NCBI RefSeq assembly: GCF_900102815.1
Contig: NZ_FNGF01000004.1
Location: forward strand, 538,910 to 602,909
Length of the DNA: 64,000 bases
Direction of reading: 5' to 3'
Origin: Glycomyces sambucus
Lineage (GTDB): Bacteria > Actinomycetota > Actinomycetes > Mycobacteriales > Micromonosporaceae
Part shown: positions 54,386 to 63,107 of the stretch, piece after piece
Layout of the letters: every line of letters starts with the position of its first letter
Position numbering within the stretch: the stretch's first letter is position 1
The notes under the pieces: model-generated
Seen by the model: the letters and a program-made list of their open reading frames with translations, nothing else
Database searches by the model: none
Told to the model about the DNA's origin: nothing
Translations under genes and position numbers: made by a program

Positions 54386-55303
54386 TCAGGGGCCGGTCTC
54401 GACCTGTGGCTCCGGCTCGCGCGCGGTCGGACCGGAGCCGCGTGATGCGAAGCGCGCCTTGGTCTTCCGGGCGATCTCGCGGGGGTCGACGCGCTCCAGC
54501 GGCAGGAAGCAGGCCATGGCGACGAGGTGCGGCAGGAAACTGATGCCGAGCGCGGCGAACACGGCGACGTGGAAGCAGTAGAAGAACGCGACGATCGCGT
54601 ACTGGACCTTCTTCCACCGGTACACGAGGAGCACCACGGGGCTGAGCAGTTCGAACGCGATCATGCCCCACTGGGCGAAGTGCAGCAGCCCGGGGAAGTC
54701 GAGCATCCAGTCGGAGAAGACGGTGCCGCGGCGGATGATCGCCCAGGTGAAGACCCCGGAGTTGGCCCATTCCCAGCCGCCGTAGCGGAACTTGGCCCAG
54801 GCCGAGAGGAAGTAGGTGCAGACCACGGCGATCTGGACGAGCTTGAAGCCCCAGCCGACGCGTTCGGACAGGTGCTCGCGGTCGCCCCACGTCGCGCGGG
54901 ACGGCATCAGGCACAGCACCAGGAGCAGGGTCATGAACCCGAAACTGGCGTGGTCGACCTTCCCGTAGGAGTTGGCGATGACCATCCACTCGAAGTAGGC
55001 GGCGAAGAGGATCCAGCCGAAGAGCTTGGGCCGGTAGCCGAACATCATCGGGGTCGCGGCGGCGAGCATGACCACGAGCGTGCCGGTGACGAGCCCGTAG
55101 TCGGGGGTCGGGAGCGGCAGGATCCGGCCGATGAACAGCGGCTGGTAGAGCTCGCCGGGCACGAACCGGTGCCCGAAGATGAAGGGCATGTACGCCCACC
55201 ACTCGATCCAGACGTAGAGCCCGGCGAGGAAGCGCATGGCGGCTACCCGGCCCAGCGGCACGGGTTCGAAGAAGAAGCCGTTCACGGCGCTGCGGACGCT
55301 CAC
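54386..55303 (-). CDS. HTTM-like membrane protein, copy 1
   Basis: A 305-residue polytopic protein, paralogue of the gene at 52893. Same blocks in the same order: RVAAMRFLAGLYVWIEWWAYMPFIFGHRFVPGELYQPLF, MFGYRPKLFGWILFAAYFEWMVIANSYGKVDHASFGF, VCTYFLSAWAKFRYGGWEWANS and FLPHLVAMACFLPLERVDPREIARK. The GTG start overlaps the stop of the upstream small protein (GTGA). The charged C-terminal tail differs from copy 2. Membrane topology and sequence fit the HTTM group; its closeness to a DCC thiol oxidoreductase gene agrees with HTTM-DCC associations known in other bacteria. Confidence 0.75.
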   Translation of the reverse strand: MSVRSAVNGFFFEPVPLGRVAAMRFLAGLYVWIEWWAYMPFIFGHRFVPGELYQPLFIGRILPLPTPDYGLVTGTLVVMLAAATPMMFGYRPKLFGWILFAAYFEWMVIANSYGKVDHASFGFMTLLLVLCLMPSRATWGDREHLSERVGWGFKLVQIAVVCTYFLSAWAKFRYGGWEWANSGVFTWAIIRRGTVFSDWMLDFPGLLHFAQWGMIAFELLSPVVLLVYRWKKVQYAIVAFFYCFHVAVFAALGISFLPHLVAMACFLPLERVDPREIARKTKARFASRGSGPTAREPEPQVETGP

Positions 55304-55797
55304 GCGGCCCCCTCCTCGGTCCAGACCGCGACGGTCTCCTCGGTCTCCTCGCCGGTGCGCTCGCCGTCGACGAGCTCGTAGCGCCGCGTGATGATCTCGG
55401 CGGCGACGATCTCGGGGTCGCCGGGGTGCGCGGCCTCGTACGCCTCGGCGATGTGCGCCAGGAGGTCGGGGTCCTCGCGGAAGCGGGGAAGCTGGCCCTC
55501 GAGTTCGGCGCGGCGGAACCCGGTGTCGTCGTCGTCCACGGCGATCCGCTCGCCCTCGGCGTCGATGAGGAACACGTTGGTGCTCTTGACCCAGCCGTCG
55601 GGGTCGGCGCCGCGCGAGTACATCTTGAAGGGCGCGAAGGGGAAGAAGTCGTCCTCGCCCCAGACCGAGGTCGCCATGAGCGCGAGGACCATCAGGGCCG
55701 CCGCGGCGACGCGCACGAGCTTCCCGGTGCGGCTCAGGGGGCGTTCGGCGGGCGTCGGCGCCTGGTCCTGGCGGCGCTCGGCGGGCTCAGCGGGCAT
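55300..55797 (-). CDS. Small membrane-anchored protein paired with HTTM-like protein, copy 1
   Basis: A 165-residue protein with a short cytoplasmic N-terminus, one membrane helix at about residues 27-46, and an outer domain beginning WGEDDFFPFAPFKMYSRG. TGFRRAELEGQLPRF and IAEAYEAAHPGDPEIV are shared with copy 2 at 53840. The C-terminus is acidic. The ATG at 55797 has no ribosome-binding site, but GCCATACT lies 6 nt upstream as in copy 2. It heads the series copy 1 pair, copy 2 pair, ABC exporter. No named family is recognised. Confidence 0.75.
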   Translation of the reverse strand: MPAEPAERRQDQAPTPAERPLSRTGKLVRVAAAALMVLALMATSVWGEDDFFPFAPFKMYSRGADPDGWVKSTNVFLIDAEGERIAVDDDDTGFRRAELEGQLPRFREDPDLLAHIAEAYEAAHPGDPEIVAAEIITRRYELVDGERTGEETEETVAVWTEEGAA

Positions 55798-55803
55798 CGG
55801 CAG

Positions 55804-55811
55804 AGTATGGC
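55804..55811 (-). promoter_or_regulatory. GCCATACT element 6 nt before the small-protein start, copy 1
   Basis: Minus-strand GCCATACT, 6 nt before the ATG, inside the palindrome GTATGGCATAC. It matches the element before copy 2. It may be a -10 of a leaderless transcript or a small operator. Confidence 0.35.
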
Positions 55812-55836
55812 ATACCGGGCTCGCGGCACACGGGGC

Positions 55837-56232
55837 TCACTGCTGGCCGCGGAGGCGGTCCCGCTCGGCCTGCGGGAGCGAGCAGGCGGCGGTGCCGCCG
55901 GGCAGGCGGTGGCGGTTGCGGGCGACCCACCGGTACACCGGCCAGGCGACGAACGCGACCGGCTTGAGCGAGAGCAGCCAGCCGAAGGGCTTCCAGTACC
56001 ACTGGGCGCGGCGCAGGAGCACGGCGATCGCGTCGGGCCCGGCGCGGCGGAAGCTGATCTCGATCCACCACACCGCGTCCTCGGCCTCCTGCTGGGTGAC
56101 CCCCAGGGCGTCGAGGTCGGCCCACTGCCACGGGACGACCTTCGCGCTGGTGCGGATGTGCTTCTCGATGAAGTTCGCGGAGGTGGTGCAGAACGCGCAG
56201 TCGCCGTCGTACAGGAAGGTGTGCTCGTGCAT
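55837..56232 (-). CDS. DCC-family thiol-disulfide oxidoreductase (DUF393)
   Basis: A 131-residue thioredoxin-like protein named for its D-C-x-x-C motif, here YDGDCAFC at residues 8-15 in a HTFLYDGDCAFCTTSANFIEKHI opening. The central region has VWWIEISFRRAGPDAIAVLL, and the C-terminal part FGWLLSLKPVAFVAWPVYRWVARNRHRLPG is typical of DUF393 proteins, whose second half often contains a hydrophobic stretch. It starts 10 nt after aroE and so may be the end of the alaS-ruvX-mltG-aroE transcript. It is also 40 nt from the HTTM cassette, in the same direction. Redox chemistry is inferred from the CxxC motif. Confidence 0.88.
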   Translation of the reverse strand: MHEHTFLYDGDCAFCTTSANFIEKHIRTSAKVVPWQWADLDALGVTQQEAEDAVWWIEISFRRAGPDAIAVLLRRAQWYWKPFGWLLSLKPVAFVAWPVYRWVARNRHRLPGGTAACSLPQAERDRLRGQQ

Positions 56233-56242
56233 GGTCGGTCCT

Positions 56243-57058
56243 TCACTCGGTCCGGGACGGGACCGCGTCGTAGAGGGCGCGGCGCATCGCCGCGACCGGG
56301 GCGTCCTCGATCCCGGTGAACTGCGTCCACTGGCGGACGGCCTGGGCGAGCAGGAGAGCGAGGCCGTCGAGGACGCGCACGCCCCGGGCCTGGGCGCCCG
56401 CGGCGAGCGGGGTCGGCCACGGGTCGTAGAGGATGTCGAACAGGACCGCGTCGCTCGACCAGTCCGGGACCAGGTCGTCGGTGACGCCCTTGGGGACCGT
56501 GGCCACGACGAGGTCGGCGCGCCCGGCGCGGGCGGCGTCCTCCCAGTCGGCGGCGTGGAGCGTGAGCCCGAGGCGGGCGGCGACCGGGCCGAGTTCGGCG
56601 ACGGCCTCGCGGCGGCGGGCGTACACGGTGACCGAGGCGGCGCCGAGCTGCTGCGCGGCGGCGAGCGCGGCGCGCGCCGACCCGCCGGCGCCCAGGACGG
56701 CGACGTGCTCGGCCTCCTTCATCCCGGTCTCGGCGAGCGCGTCGAGGATCCCGGGGGCGTCGGTGTTGTCCGCGAGGCGGCGCCCGCCGCGCAGGACGAG
56801 CGTGTTCGCGGCGCCGATCGCTTCGGCGACCGGGGTGGCCTCGGCGGCGACGTCGAGGGCGGTCTCCTTGAGCGGCATGGTGAGCGAGAGCCCGGCCCAG
56901 GTCGCGTCGAGTCCGTCCACGAACGCCGCGAGCCCGGACTCGTCGCACTCGTGCCTCGTGTAGGTCCAGTCGGCCAGGCCCGCGGCGGCGAAGCCCGCGT
57001 TGTGTATGACCGGCGAGAGCGAGTGCCCGATGGGCTTGCCGAGGACCGCTGCCTTCAT
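56243..57058 (-). CDS. aroE: Shikimate dehydrogenase
   Basis: A 271-residue NADP-dependent enzyme reducing 3-dehydroshikimate. The substrate domain begins AAVLGKPIGHSLSPVIHNAGF, with the catalytic lysine in LTMPLKETAL and NTDAPGIL further on. The Rossmann loop is VAVLGAGGSARAALAAAQQLG near residue 124, followed by VYARR. DILYDPWPTPLA is the usual late block. The ATG overlaps the mltG stop (ATGA). This is the common actinobacterial alaS-ruvX-mltG-aroE order. Confidence 0.95.
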   Translation of the reverse strand: MKAAVLGKPIGHSLSPVIHNAGFAAAGLADWTYTRHECDESGLAAFVDGLDATWAGLSLTMPLKETALDVAAEATPVAEAIGAANTLVLRGGRRLADNTDAPGILDALAETGMKEAEHVAVLGAGGSARAALAAAQQLGAASVTVYARRREAVAELGPVAARLGLTLHAADWEDAARAGRADLVVATVPKGVTDDLVPDWSSDAVLFDILYDPWPTPLAAGAQARGVRVLDGLALLLAQAVRQWTQFTGIEDAPVAAMRRALYDAVPSRTE

Positions 57059-58326
57059 CACTGGATGCCGTTCTCCTCGGCGATCACGATGTTGTCCTGG
57101 TGCTCTTCGTAGGTGGCGGCGAACAGGGCGGAACCGTCCTCGTAGGCGGTCACGAAGAACAGCCAGTCGCCCGCTTCGGGGGCGACCGCCGACTCGAGCG
57201 CGGCGGCGCCGGGGTTGGAGATCGCGCTCGGCAGGTAGCCGGCGTGCTCGGGGGCGCTCGGCGACCACGGGTTGTCGGGGTCGCGCATGACCGCGCCCCA
57301 GTCGATGTCCTCGCCGGAGGTGATGGCGTCCTCGCCGTTGAGCAGGCGCCCGTAGTTCCAGATCGCCTCGGACTCGAAGCAGTTGCAGTTGGTCTGCTCG
57401 TGCGTGTACGGGTTGATGTACAGCTTGTTGTACATGACCTGGGCAATCTTCGGGTCGTCGGTGGCGATGCCGGACTCGGACTGGACGATCGAGGCGACCT
57501 GGAGGGCCATCCACGGGTAGACCTTGAACTCGCCGTTCGTGGGCGGGTAGAAGGTCTGGTTCTCCATGGCGCTGGGGTCGTACTCGGGGTCGGGGTCCTG
57601 GATCGTGGCGAGCTTGTCGAAGAAGCCGATCTCCTCGATCGTCTGGTTGAAGCGCGTGACCATCTCCGTGAGCATCGCGGCGGCCGTCCAGGTCTCGTCG
57701 AACTCGTAGGCCGACGGGAACAGGAAGCCCTCGACGGACCTGACCTGCCGGTCGGAGAAGCCCTCGAACCAGACCGGGTCGACGCCGAGCGCCTCGGGGT
57801 CCTGGGCGGCGGCCTCGAACTCCTCGATCGGCACGCCGGTGTAGGCGGAGAGGATCTCGTAGACCTCGAAGGAGCGCTTGCCCTCGGGGACCACGACGTG
57901 GTCGAGGGTGAGGTTGCCCGGGTCGGTCATGAACGCGAGCGCGGACGCGGCGGACATCTCCTCCTCCATGGCGTAGGAGCCCGGCTGGATGGAGGTGCCG
58001 GAGTCCCCGTCGTCCTCGGAGGCGTTGAGGAACGCCTTCGCGGAGGCGACCACGCCCTGGGTCTCGAGCTCGTCGGCGATGTCGGAGACGAGCCAGCCGG
58101 ACTCGACCACGACCACGACCTGGTTGCCGTTGCCGTCGCCGGTGAAGTCCTCGGCCGTGAAGTAGTCCTTGACGACGTTGTTGTACGCCCACCAGCCGCC
58201 GACTCCGATGACGCCGAACAGGGCGACGACCAGGGTCATGGCGATCAGTGACTTGCCGGAGTCCTTGCGCCGGTGGCTCCTGGGTGCCGCCGAGCGGTCG
58301 TCCTCGGTCCTGAAGTCGCCGAGCAT
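57058..58326 (-). CDS. mltG: Endolytic murein transglycosylase MltG (YceG)
   Basis: A 422-residue single-pass membrane protein that cuts nascent glycan strands and helps set their length. The N-terminal cytoplasmic tail is charged, the membrane helix lies at about residues 26-48, a LysM-like YceG subdomain follows (VESGWLVSDIADEL), then the catalytic domain. The catalytic glutamate is Glu284 in LQVASIVQSESG. FYPPTNGEFKVYPWM and NTY-like NPYTHEQTNC (PYT) correspond to family blocks. The ATG at 58326 is chosen, 8 nt after the ruvX stop, with GGAGG about 11 nt upstream. Confidence 0.93.
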   Translation of the reverse strand: MLGDFRTEDDRSAAPRSHRRKDSGKSLIAMTLVVALFGVIGVGGWWAYNNVVKDYFTAEDFTGDGNGNQVVVVVESGWLVSDIADELETQGVVASAKAFLNASEDDGDSGTSIQPGSYAMEEEMSAASALAFMTDPGNLTLDHVVVPEGKRSFEVYEILSAYTGVPIEEFEAAAQDPEALGVDPVWFEGFSDRQVRSVEGFLFPSAYEFDETWTAAAMLTEMVTRFNQTIEEIGFFDKLATIQDPDPEYDPSAMENQTFYPPTNGEFKVYPWMALQVASIVQSESGIATDDPKIAQVMYNKLYINPYTHEQTNCNCFESEAIWNYGRLLNGEDAITSGEDIDWGAVMRDPDNPWSPSAPEHAGYLPSAISNPGAAALESAVAPEAGDWLFFVTAYEDGSALFAATYEEHQDNIVIAEENGIQ

Positions 58327-58334
58327 CCTGTTGC

Positions 58335-58817
58335 CTACCTCCGCCGCCGGTCCAACCATTGCTGGAGGATCTCGACCGCGGCCGCCTGGTCGACGATGGA
58401 GCGCTTCCGCTTGCCGCGCACCCCGCCTTCGTTGAGGCGGCGGGTGGCGACTGCGGTCGTCATGCGCTCGTCGGTCAGGGTCACCGGCGTTGGCGAGACG
58501 TGGTCGGCGAACCGTTCCACCCAGGTGCGGGTGTGGGCGGCTGCCGGCCCCTCCTCACCCGAAAGAGTAACCGGTAGGCCGACGACGATTTCGACCACAT
58601 CGTATTCCCGGGCCGTTTCGGCGATTTCGAGAATATCGGCCGGAATGTTCTCACCAGCGGTTTTGAGGTCGCGACGAACGGTCGCGACCGGGGTGGCGAG
58701 GATGCCGTCGGGGTCGCACACGGCGACGCCGATGCGGGCCTTGCCGAGGTCGACGCCGAGACGCCGGCCCCGCGCCCACCGAGTGGACGCGGGGCCGGCG
58801 TTCGATTCGTCTTCCAT
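58335..58817 (-). CDS. ruvX: RuvX/YqgF, Holliday-junction-resolvase-like pre-16S rRNA nuclease
   Basis: A 160-residue RNase-H-fold protein. The first catalytic aspartate is in RRLGVDLGKARIGVAVCD near residue 23, EIVVGLPVTLSGEEG is the second block, and LTDERMTTAVATRRLNEGG with SIVDQAAAVEILQQWL forms the C-terminal catalytic region. In E. coli the homologue YqgF finishes 16S rRNA 5' processing. The ATG at 58817 overlaps the alaS stop; a GTG immediately upstream is also possible. Confidence 0.94.
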   Translation of the reverse strand: MEDESNAGPASTRWARGRRLGVDLGKARIGVAVCDPDGILATPVATVRRDLKTAGENIPADILEIAETAREYDVVEIVVGLPVTLSGEEGPAAAHTRTWVERFADHVSPTPVTLTDERMTTAVATRRLNEGGVRGKRKRSIVDQAAAVEILQQWLDRRRR

Positions 58818-61498
58818 CACTCGCCGATGGCGCGGAGGACCGCGTCGAGCAGGTGCGGGGCCTGGTCGGCGGGGACGCCGCCGCCCTGGGCGATGTCGTC
58901 GTTGCCGCCGCCCTTGCCCGAGAGCGCGGCCTTGACGAGGGCCGAGGCGGACACGTGCTGGGCCTTCGCGGCGGCGTTCGCCGCGACGACGATGCTGGCC
59001 TTGCCGCCGGCGGTGGCGACCACCGCGGCCACGCCGGGCTCGTCCTGCGCGAGGGCGTCGCGGATCTTCAGCGCGAGGTCGCGGACGTCGCCGCCCTTGG
59101 TGCCCTCGGGCGCCTGGACCGCGGCGACCCTGACGGCGCCGATCTGCTTGGCGTCCTGCGCGAACTCGGCCGCGCGGCCGGAGACCAGCTTCGCCTGGAG
59201 GCCGGCGAGCTCGCGCTCGGCGTCCTTGGAGCGCTGGAGGATCGCGCGGACGCGTTCGAGGACGTCGCCGCGTTGGGCGCCGATCTCATCGGCGATCTGC
59301 GAGACGAGGTCGCGCTCGCGGGCGAGGTAGCGGTACGCCTCCATGCCCGTGGCGGCCTCGACGCGGCGCTGGCCCGAGCCGACCGAGGACTCGCCGGTGA
59401 GGACGAGCGGGCCGATCTGGGCCGAGTGCGACACGTGCGTGCCACCGCAGAGCTCGCGCGACCAGGGGCCGCCGATCTCGACGACGCGGACGGTCTCGTC
59501 GTAGGTCTCGCCGAACAGCGCCACGGCGCCGAAGTCCTTGGCCTCGGGGAGCGTCATGTACTTGACGGCGACGGGGAGGTCGTCGCGGACGGCCTTGTTG
59601 GAGACCTCCTCGATCTCGCTCTTCGTCTCGTCGGAGAGCTTCGCGCGCCACGAGAAGTCCAGGCGCAGGTAGCCGGGCCGGTTGAAGGAGCCGGACTGGA
59701 GCGCGGTCGGGCCGAGCACCTCGCGCAGCGCCGCGTGCACCACGTGGGTGCCCGAGTGGGCCTGGCGGGCGCCGAGGCGCCATTCGCCGTCGACGGCGGC
59801 CTCGACCCTGTCGTCCAGGGCGAGTTCGCCTTCGAGGACGCGGACCTGGTGGACCACGAGCTTCTTGACGGGGCGCTGCACGTCCACGACCTCGGCGAAG
59901 AGGTTCGGGCCGACGAGCTTGCCCGCGTCGGCGTGCTGGCCGCCGGACTCGGCGTAGAACGGGGTCCGGTCGAGCACGACCTCCACGATCTCCCCGGCCT
60001 TGGCGACCGGGACCGGCTGTCCGCCCGAGAGGAGCCCGATGACGCGGGACTCGGTCTGGAGGGTCTCGTACGCCTTCCAGTCGGTCGGGCCCTGGTCCTT
60101 GAGGAGGTCCCAGTACGCGGTCAGGTCCGCGTGCCCGGTCTTGCGCGCGGCGGCGTCGGCCTTCGCGCGCCGGCGCTGCTCGGCCATGAGCTGCCGGAAG
60201 CCCTCCTGGTCGACCGAGAGGCCCTGCTCCTCGGCCATCTCCAGGGTCAGGTCGATCGGGAAGCCGTACGTGTCGTGCAGCTCGAACGCCTTGGCGCCGG
60301 CGAGGGTCTTGCCGCCCTCGGTCTTGGTCTCGGCGACCGCGGTGTCGAGGATGGTCGTGCCGTGCTTGAGGGTCTTCAGGAACGCCTCCTCCTCGCCGTA
60401 GGCGTAGGAGGAGATCCGCTCGAAGTCCTTCGCGAGCTCGGGGTAGGACGCGCTCATGCAGTCGCGGGCGACCGGCAGCAGCTCGGGCAGCGCGGGCTTG
60501 TCGTAGCCGAGCAGGCGCACGGCGCGGATCGCGCGGCGCATGATGCGGCGCAGCACGTAGCCGCGGCCCTCGTTCGAGGGCGCGACGCCGTCGCCGATGA
60601 GCATGAGCGCCGAACGCACGTGGTCGGCAATGACGCGGAAGCGCACGTCGTCGGGGTGCGACTCGGAGGCGGTCCGGGAGGTGGAGACGCCGTAGCGCTT
60701 CCCCGTCAGCTCGGACGCCTTGTCGATGAGCGGGCGGACCTGGTCGATCTCGTACATGTTGTCGACGCCCTGGAGCAGGGCGGCCATGCGCTCCATGCCC
60801 ATGCCGGTGTCGATGTTCTTCTTCGGCAGGTCGCCGGTGACCTCGTAGCCCTCCTTCGCGGGGCCGCCGCCGCGGATGTTCTGCATGAACACGAGGTTCC
60901 AGAACTCCAGGTAGCGGTCCTCGTCGACCTCGGGGCCGCCCTCGGGGCCGTAGTCGGGCCCGCGGTCGTAGTACAGCTCCGAGCAGGGGCCGCAGGGTCC
61001 GGGGATGCCCATGGACCACATGTTGTCGGCCTGGCCGCGGCGCACGATGCGGTCGAGCGGCAGCCCGATCTGCTTGTGCCAGATGTCGATCGCCTCGTCG
61101 TCGTCGAGGTAGACCGTGGCCCAGATGCGGTCGCCGTCCAGGCCCAGGCCGCCGGACTCGAGCGAGCCGGTGGTCAGGTCCCAGGCGTAGCGGATCGCCT
61201 GCTCCTTGAAGTAGTCCCCGAAGGAGAAGTTGCCGTTCATCTGGAAGAACGTGCCGTGGCGCGAGGTCTTGCCGACCTCGTCGATGTCGGGGGTGCGGAT
61301 GCACTTCTGCACCGACGTGGCGCGGTCCCAGTCCGGGGTCGCCTGGCCCAGGAAGTAGGGCACGAACGGGACCATGCCGGCGGGGACGAACAGCAGGTTC
61401 GGGTCCTCGATCGCCGGCAGCGGTGCGCTGGGGACCACCGTATGGCCGTTGGACTCGAAGAACTTCAGAAATCGGCGTTGGATTTCAGCGGTCTCCAT
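58817..61498 (-). CDS. alaS: Alanyl-tRNA synthetase
   Basis: An 893-residue class II synthetase. The N-terminal catalytic core ([22 protein letters not shown] at the start, [19 protein letters not shown] as motif 2) is followed by the tRNA-recognition region, the editing domain ([15 protein letters not shown] and the [13 protein letters not shown] zinc site) and the C-terminal oligomerisation/DHHA1 domain ([14 protein letters not shown]). The length is complete for the family. The ATG at 61498 has AAGGAGG 6 nt upstream. It is followed by ruvX in an overlapping operon. Confidence 0.97.
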   Translation of the reverse strand: METAEIQRRFLKFFESNGHTVVPSAPLPAIEDPNLLFVPAGMVPFVPYFLGQATPDWDRATSVQKCIRTPDIDEVGKTSRHGTFFQMNGNFSFGDYFKEQAIRYAWDLTTGSLESGGLGLDGDRIWATVYLDDDEAIDIWHKQIGLPLDRIVRRGQADNMWSMGIPGPCGPCSELYYDRGPDYGPEGGPEVDEDRYLEFWNLVFMQNIRGGGPAKEGYEVTGDLPKKNIDTGMGMERMAALLQGVDNMYEIDQVRPLIDKASELTGKRYGVSTSRTASESHPDDVRFRVIADHVRSALMLIGDGVAPSNEGRGYVLRRIMRRAIRAVRLLGYDKPALPELLPVARDCMSASYPELAKDFERISSYAYGEEEAFLKTLKHGTTILDTAVAETKTEGGKTLAGAKAFELHDTYGFPIDLTLEMAEEQGLSVDQEGFRQLMAEQRRRAKADAAARKTGHADLTAYWDLLKDQGPTDWKAYETLQTESRVIGLLSGGQPVPVAKAGEIVEVVLDRTPFYAESGGQHADAGKLVGPNLFAEVVDVQRPVKKLVVHQVRVLEGELALDDRVEAAVDGEWRLGARQAHSGTHVVHAALREVLGPTALQSGSFNRPGYLRLDFSWRAKLSDETKSEIEEVSNKAVRDDLPVAVKYMTLPEAKDFGAVALFGETYDETVRVVEIGGPWSRELCGGTHVSHSAQIGPLVLTGESSVGSGQRRVEAATGMEAYRYLARERDLVSQIADEIGAQRGDVLERVRAILQRSKDAERELAGLQAKLVSGRAAEFAQDAKQIGAVRVAAVQAPEGTKGGDVRDLALKIRDALAQDEPGVAAVVATAGGKASIVVAANAAAKAQHVSASALVKAALSGKGGGNDDIAQGGGVPADQAPHLLDAVLRAIGE

Positions 61499-61527
61499 GG
61501 GCACCTCCTTCAAGGTCTCGGGACTTG

Positions 61528-61818
61528 CTAGAACAACCGGCCCGCGGACCGGTCGTCCTCTTCATCTTCTTCGGTGAGGAGCGGCGAGATGTCCTCGCCG
61601 CGCTCGATCGCCTCGTACAGCTCGGCCTCCTTGGCGGCCTTGGCCTCGGAGACGTCCGCCCAGAACGATTGGAGCGACGCTCTCATTCCAGCACCGGCAT
61701 CGCCGATCCGCTCGGCGACCCCGCCCGGAGTGACCGACTCGGCCGCCTTGGTGATCTTGCGGACCACCACGACGCCGACCACGACGCCGATGCCTACCCA
61801 GATCATCCGCTTGAGCAC
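61528..61818 (-). CDS. Small single-pass membrane protein upstream of alaS (DUF6167-like)
   Basis: A 96-residue protein with one N-terminal helix (about residues 5-21, [14 protein letters not shown]), a basic RKITK stretch, and a helical acidic C-terminal half ([28 protein letters not shown]). Small proteins of this shape lie directly before alaS in many actinobacteria, and I recall them as DUF6167. It is separated from alaS by 29 nt. Function is unknown; the assignment to that DUF is from memory and position. Confidence 0.7.
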   Translation of the reverse strand: MLKRMIWVGIGVVVGVVVVRKITKAAESVTPGGVAERIGDAGAGMRASLQSFWADVSEAKAAKEAELYEAIERGEDISPLLTEEDEEDDRSAGRLF

Positions 61819-61906
61819 GGGGACCCCTCAATCAGTTTTCGGGAACGATGTCACTTCGCCGCGGCCGTGCCGCCGCGCGATTGCGCCGGTTCGCAGCGCG
61901 GCCGCA

Positions 61907-62416
61907 CTATTTCGCTGCGCGGCGGCGGGACTTGGCGGCCCGCTTCGACTCGCGCTTGGACTGGCGGGACGCCTCGACCATGCGCCGGACCTGGTCCTCG
62001 TCGTAGCCCTCGTTGCGCTTCTTCACGGCGGTGCGCAGACCGAAGCCGAACGCGGCGGCCTTCACCAGCGGCGAGCCGACGGCCGACACGACCAGGCTCG
62101 TGATGTTGGCGACGTTCGAGGAGATGTGCGCGGCGTTCCCGGTGATCGAGGAGACCTTCTCCAGCTCGCCCTCGACCTGGACCAGGGAGGCGTTCACATT
62201 GTCGAGGGTCGCGTTCGCGTTCCGCAGGATCGGGCCGATCTCGTGGTCGACCTTGTCAAGCACGCTGTTGACCCGGGTGACCGTGCCGGTGAGCTTGCGG
62301 AGGAGACCCACCGCGAGCATCAGACTGAAGATGAAGATCGCGACCGCGATGATCAGGAACGCGACTTCCCCGAGGCTCACGTTCTCGAACTCGACCGCCA
62401 ACGTCTCGTCTGGCAC
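61907..62416 (-). CDS. DUF948 domain membrane protein
   Basis: A 169-residue protein with an N-terminal membrane helix (about residues 14-36), then a long coiled-coil-like region with heptad-spaced hydrophobics (VTRVNSVLDKVDHEIGPILRNANATLDNVNASLVQVEGELEKV). It ends in a strongly basic tail (SKRESKRAAKSRRRAAK). This is the DUF948 pattern found in Gram-positive bacteria. A GTG at 62416 preceded by GGGGGAAG is preferred over an ATG at 62440. It belongs to the alaS neighbourhood. No function is established. Confidence 0.8.
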   Translation of the reverse strand: MPDETLAVEFENVSLGEVAFLIIAVAIFIFSLMLAVGLLRKLTGTVTRVNSVLDKVDHEIGPILRNANATLDNVNASLVQVEGELEKVSSITGNAAHISSNVANITSLVVSAVGSPLVKAAAFGFGLRTAVKKRNEGYDEDQVRRMVEASRQSKRESKRAAKSRRRAAK

Positions 62417-62540
62417 AGCTCTTCCCCCTCGTTGAAGCATTGACCGACCGGTGCGGCTGGTGAATGGACCCGGTTCTCGCGTAGAAGCGACGCAGCCCCG
62501 ACCTTACCCTGCGGGACCGGACATCCGACGCAACGGGGCG

Positions 62541-63107
62541 CTAGCCCGCCTCTTCGACCGCGCGGCGGTCCTCCGCCAGCCGCGGCAGCGCCGCGCGGGC
62601 CGCGACCACGGCCGTGACCTCCGAGCCCACGCACAGCTCGTACCGGTCGTCGCACTCGACCGGGACCACCCAGAGTTCGAGGTACAGCTCGTCGCGCACG
62701 TAGCAGCCCTCCTCGCCGATCCCGCCGACGCAGGTGCCCGGTTCGGCCGGGGACCAGCCCGCGGCCAGGACCGCCTCCCAGTACACCGCCGACGTGTCCT
62801 CCACGGTGCCCTCGGACTCCCAGGTGCGCATCCGCACCCGGCACTCCCCCAGGCACCAGCGGCTGCCGTACGTCTCGTCGGCGACGCTCACGGCCGCCCA
62901 CGCCGGCACCGTCAGCTCGTCGGCGGCCCGGCGCGTCGGGTCCACGGTCACCGCGCGGCCCAGGAACAGGACCGCGGCCACCAGCAGCGCGGCCGAGACC
63001 ACGACCGCGACCACACCCATGCGCAGCCGCTCGATCCGGGCCCCGGTGCCCTCCAGCGACTGCGCGATCCGGTCGGCGGTCCGCCGGGGCGGGCGGTCAG
63101 TCGCCAT
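62541..63107 (-). CDS. Unrecognised single-pass membrane protein
   Basis: A 188-residue protein with a basic N-terminus, one membrane helix at about residues 31-50 ([21 protein letters not shown]), and an extracytoplasmic domain with six cysteines ([35 protein letters not shown]), suggesting disulfides. I recognise no family. The ATG at 63107 overlaps the rarA 3' end by 11 nt, so the two are probably co-transcribed. Confidence 0.65.
   Translation of the reverse strand: MATDRPPRRTADRIAQSLEGTGARIERLRMGVVAVVVSAALLVAAVLFLGRAVTVDPTRRAADELTVPAWAAVSVADETYGSRWCLGECRVRMRTWESEGTVEDTSAVYWEAVLAAGWSPAEPGTCVGGIGEEGCYVRDELYLELWVVPVECDDRYELCVGSEVTAVVAARAALPRLAEDRRAVEEAG

Noticed and set aside
61861..61906. 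GC-rich inverted repeat after the DUF948 gene
   Set aside because: The arms are short relative to the large loop; a terminator is possible but cannot be supported.
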